The notes under the pieces were generated by a model that was not told the DNA's origin, ran no database searches, and worked only from the letters and a program-made list of their open reading frames with translations. Shown here piece by piece: positions 61,620 to 64,000 of a stretch of 64,000 bases of DNA; position 1 is the first letter of the stretch, and each line of letters opens with the position of its first letter. The translations under genes and the position numbers were made by a program. The stretch lies in assembly GCA_963836005.1 (NCBI GenBank), contig CAWIHS010000005.1, positions 496,001 through 560,000 of the forward strand, read 5' to 3'. The stretch is from CAWIHS01 sp963836005 (GTDB lineage: Bacteria; Pseudomonadota; Gammaproteobacteria; GRL18).

Positions 61620-61793
61620 GTAACTGCTCAGGGTATCTAAGAACATGTTTGCTATCAGGTATTTATGGAAGAAGTGTATGTGGCATGGATGCCACATCCA
61701 AGCCTACATGGATGTATTTACGGCGTCTTCTGGAATAAATACCTGATAGCAAGCACTTAGATTAATATCTTAGATACGCTAAGTTGTAGTGAC
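61620..61793. repeat. Miniature inverted-repeat element, family A (174 bp)
   Basis: Ends GTAACTGCTCAGGGTATCT and AGATACGCTAAGTTGTAGTGAC are degenerate inverted repeats. Inside, a second long inverted repeat (TTGCTATCAGGTATTTATGG / AATAAATACCTGATAGCAAG) encloses GTGGCATGGATGCCAC. The flanks AGTGTTAA and AAGGTTAA agree at 6 of 8 bases. It lies between priA and the fructosamine kinase gene, which are divergent. Confidence 0.75.
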
Positions 61794-61829
61794 AAGGTTA
61801 AATCATATGCCATATCAGGAGCATGTGCT

Positions 61830-62705
61830 ATGACACAGTGGACAGAAATTACCAGCCATATCAGCCAAATTACTGGCGAGCCATATCAGATAACCAGCGA
61901 ACAGTCTCTGGGCGGCGGAAGTATCAATTCAGCCTATAAAATTTCGGATTGCAAAGGCTTAAGTTATTTTGTAAAGCTCAATTCAGCCCACCAATTGTGC
62001 ATGTTCAAGACTGAATACACGGATTTACTCGAATTACAAAAGGCTCAGTTGATGCGTATCCCCAGGCCTATCTGTTATGGCGTGCAGGGAACCAAAAGTT
62101 ACCTCGTTACCGAGTATATTCTCCTGCATAACGCAGGTGATGCCGAAGTTCTGGGTACGGCCCTGGCTCAGATGCACAGACTCACCACAGACCGATTTGG
62201 CTGGACGCAGAACAATACCATAGGCAGCACCCCGCAAAGCAATCGCCAGCATAACCGATGGCTGGATTTCTGGCAGGAAGAAAGACTCCTGCCCCAGCTT
62301 GAGATGCTGTATGAAAAAGGCTACCGTCAGGTACTCAAATCTAAGGCAGATAAACTGCTTGAGCGTCTGGAACAGCTTCTCGCTGATCACCACCCGGTGG
62401 CATCTTTACTGCACGGTGATTTATGGTCTGGAAATTATGCTTTTGACCCGCAGGGAAGACCAGTCATATTTGATCCGGCATTATATTATGGTGATCGAGA
62501 GACTGATCTGGCGATGACAGAATTATTTGGCGGCTTCAGTCAGACTTTCTATGCTGCCTATAATGAAGCCTATCCACTCGATGATGGATACAGGCATCGT
62601 AAAACCCTCTATAACCTGTATCACATTCTTAATCATACGAACCTGTTTGGCAGCGGCTATTTGCATCAGGCCATACAGATGATGGAAAGACTGATCCACA
62701 CCTGA
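61830..62705 (+). CDS. Fructosamine kinase family protein
   Basis: A 291-residue kinase of the fructosamine/ketosamine-3-kinase family (APH fold). GGGSINSAYKI and FVKLNS form the N-lobe, SLLHGDLWSGNYAFDPQGRPVIFDPALYYGDRETDLAMTELFGGF is the catalytic and metal loop, and HRLTTDRFGWTQNNTIGSTPQ is a family signature. It probably phosphorylates protein-bound or free ketosamines or ribulosamines, starting deglycation. AGGAG precedes the ATG. A single gene, divergent from priA. Confidence 0.93.
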   Translation: MTQWTEITSHISQITGEPYQITSEQSLGGGSINSAYKISDCKGLSYFVKLNSAHQLCMFKTEYTDLLELQKAQLMRIPRPICYGVQGTKSYLVTEYILLHNAGDAEVLGTALAQMHRLTTDRFGWTQNNTIGSTPQSNRQHNRWLDFWQEERLLPQLEMLYEKGYRQVLKSKADKLLERLEQLLADHHPVASLLHGDLWSGNYAFDPQGRPVIFDPALYYGDRETDLAMTELFGGFSQTFYAAYNEAYPLDDGYRHRKTLYNLYHILNHTNLFGSGYLHQAIQMMERLIHT

Positions 62706-62752
62706 AGCAGCTTCAAAGCGGGGTAATTAAGCAAGGAGGTGCAAGCATAGTC

Positions 62753-62881
62753 ATGCGTCTATTCCAGGACAAGCCCCTCTGCACAGAAGAAAATAAGGCC
62801 ATTTATGAGCAGCGCAGATTTATGAACCTTGCAGCGAGTATCTCAGATAAGTGTGAAGCCACAGAGGAAGTCGCCGGTTAA
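62753..62881 (+). CDS. Possible small protein of 42 residues
   Basis: The ATG at 62753 opens 42 codons (MRLFQDKPLCTEENKAIYEQ and on) ending at TAA 62879-62881. A strong AAGGAGG lies at 62733-62739, about 13 bases upstream, which is longer than ideal. The composition is protein-like and charged with two Cys. No family recognised. It sits in the gap between the fructosamine kinase gene and the convergent hemE, ending 9 bp before the hemE stop. Confidence 0.35.
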   Translation: MRLFQDKPLCTEENKAIYEQRRFMNLAASISDKCEATEEVAG

Positions 62882-62889
62882 TTAGCATT

Positions 62890-63954
62890 TTATTTATGGT
62901 ACTGCCCGCTATAATCATGCACGGCGTCTATAAAAGCGCAGACATGTTCAGGATTGATATGCTGATGAATGCCATGTCCCAGATTAAAGACATGTCCTTC
63001 GCCAGCGCCAAAACTGGCCAGAATTGTTTTTACTTCTTCCCGGATACGCTCCGGGCTGGCATATAAGATACAGGGATCCATATTGCCCTGCAGGGCAACC
63101 TGTTCCCCTACCCTGGCTCTGGCATCACTCAGATCTATGGTCCAGTCTACCCCCAGAGCATCACAACCGGTTGCCGCCATGTCTTCCAGCCAGCAGCTGC
63201 CACCCTTGGAAAACAGGATCACCGGTACAATCCGGCCTTCATTTTCGCGTTTCAGTCCTGAAACAATCTGCTGCATATAACGCAGAGAAAAATCTTTATA
63301 ATCTCGCGGCGTTAAAACGCCACCCCAGGTATCAAAGATCATCACTGCCTGAGCGCCGGCCGCGATCTGTGCATTCAGGTAAGTGATCACCGAGCGGGCC
63401 AGTATATCCAGTAGTTGATGCATACTTTGCGGCTGGTCAAACATCATGCCCTTAACTTTACCAAACTCCTTGGTTGAACCACCCTCAACCATGTAGGTTG
63501 CCAGGGTCCAGGGACTGCCGGAAAAACCAATCAAAGGTACACGGCCATCAAGCTCCTGACGGATGGTACGGACGGCATTCATTACATATTGCAGTTCGAC
63601 TTCGGGATCCGGAACACCCAGAGCTGCAATATCTGCCGCATTTCTTATAGGTTTATCAAATTTTGGACCTTCCCCCTGAGCAAAACGTAATTCCAGTCCC
63701 ATGGCATCTGGAATCGTCAGAATATCCGAAAAAAGAATGGCTGCGTCCAGTTTATAGCGTTTAAGCGGTTGCAGCGTAACTTCACAGGCCAACTCCGGAT
63801 TCATGCACAGATCCATAAAACTGCCCGCTTTTTCCCGTGTCGCTCTATACTCAGGTAAATAACGTCCTGCCTGACGCATCATCCAGACCGGAGTCATATC
63901 AACCGGTTGACGTAACAGGGCTCTCAGAAAACGATCATTTTTAAGTTCGCGCAT
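62890..63954 (-). CDS. hemE: Uroporphyrinogen decarboxylase
   Basis: It converts uroporphyrinogen III to coproporphyrinogen III in haem synthesis. The 354 residues match the family length. TPVWMMRQAGRYLPEYRATR carries the substrate-binding Arg residues, ILFSDILTIPDAMGLEL the catalytic Asp, and GFSGSPWTLATYMVEGGSTKEF, FDTWGGVLTPRDYKDF and FNLGHGIHQHINPEHV are also typical. Upstream sequence to the window end shows no further gene start. Confidence 0.97.
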   Translation of the reverse strand: MRELKNDRFLRALLRQPVDMTPVWMMRQAGRYLPEYRATREKAGSFMDLCMNPELACEVTLQPLKRYKLDAAILFSDILTIPDAMGLELRFAQGEGPKFDKPIRNAADIAALGVPDPEVELQYVMNAVRTIRQELDGRVPLIGFSGSPWTLATYMVEGGSTKEFGKVKGMMFDQPQSMHQLLDILARSVITYLNAQIAAGAQAVMIFDTWGGVLTPRDYKDFSLRYMQQIVSGLKRENEGRIVPVILFSKGGSCWLEDMAATGCDALGVDWTIDLSDARARVGEQVALQGNMDPCILYASPERIREEVKTILASFGAGEGHVFNLGHGIHQHINPEHVCAFIDAVHDYSGQYHK

Positions 63955-64000
63955 AAATTCTGTTGCTCTTTAAAGTTCCAGGTAATCCAGAATTCCTTCC

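Noticed and set aside
1..64000. tRNA, rRNA and known riboswitches
   Set aside because: I scanned the gaps for cloverleaf-like or known leader patterns and found none that I could support; a covariance-model search would be needed to be sure.

Overview
The window is one contiguous stretch of a gammaproteobacterial chromosome with moderate GC content. The evidence is the gene content and order: fabA, rsmJ, the pcnB-folK-panB-panC-panD order, the xseB-ispA-dxs order, typA, comM-ubiK-glnK-amtB, and priA-argS-SPOR. A full ADP-glucose glycogen cluster beside pyruvate phosphate dikinase and 6-phosphogluconate dehydrogenase would suit a carbon-storing chemolithotroph or methylotroph (for example Thiotrichales or Methylococcales), but no gene here proves that. 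Almost all genes are core or household genes. I saw no prophage, CRISPR array, rRNA or tRNA.

Layout. 1-7 kb: universal stress protein, RNase D, DUF3549, the SrkA kinase, DUF3301, an OmpA-family protein, RsmJ and FabA. 7-24.4 kb: central carbon storage, with ppdK (split by a one-base frameshift), glgP, malQ, a GH57 enzyme, glgC, glgB, glgA and gnd. GlgC, GlgA and GlgB build glycogen; GlgP, MalQ and probably the GH57 enzyme remodel or degrade it; PPDK and Gnd connect it to the PEP/pyruvate node and the pentose phosphate pathway. 24.4-29.6 kb: panD, panC, a fused folK-panB reading frame, pcnB and a CNP1-like exported protein. 29.6-38.4 kb: xseB-ispA-dxs with a mobile repeat inside the cluster, DUF2797, ampD followed by a very long RNA hairpin, a DUF1631 protein and a membrane-anchored retropepsin. 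38.4-40.6 kb: a damaged IS110 element between 64-bp direct repeats, next to a DUF4426 gene and a decayed fragment of a paralogue. 40.6-49.3 kb: typA, nfeD-qmcA, a TtcA-like enzyme, a lipid A-type acyltransferase, comM and a lipase maturation factor homologue. 49.5-55.9 kb: a hybrid histidine kinase, ubiK, and glnK-amtB behind a sigma-54 promoter with two NtrC-type sites, then a DUF4124 protein and an OmpA-family lipoprotein. 55.9-64 kb: TauE/SafE permease, SPOR protein, argS, priA, a fructosamine kinase-family protein and hemE.

The most distinctive feature is what lies between the genes. At least eight short non-coding elements end in GTAAC...GTTAC-type inverted repeats. Most are flanked by 8-bp target duplications that can be read directly, several of them perfect. 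These traits match IS66-type ends, so I read them as miniature elements (MITEs) moved by an IS66-like transposase encoded elsewhere. A second GTAAC-type family, a 5-bp-duplication element at the glgA stop codon and a GTGTCCATCC hairpin family are also present.

I did not find an obvious new multi-gene system. The best leads are the PPDK frameshift at a -1 slippery heptamer exactly before the catalytic histidine, the FolK-PanB fusion, the MITE families, the ampD 3' hairpin and the IS110/DUF4426 rearrangement.
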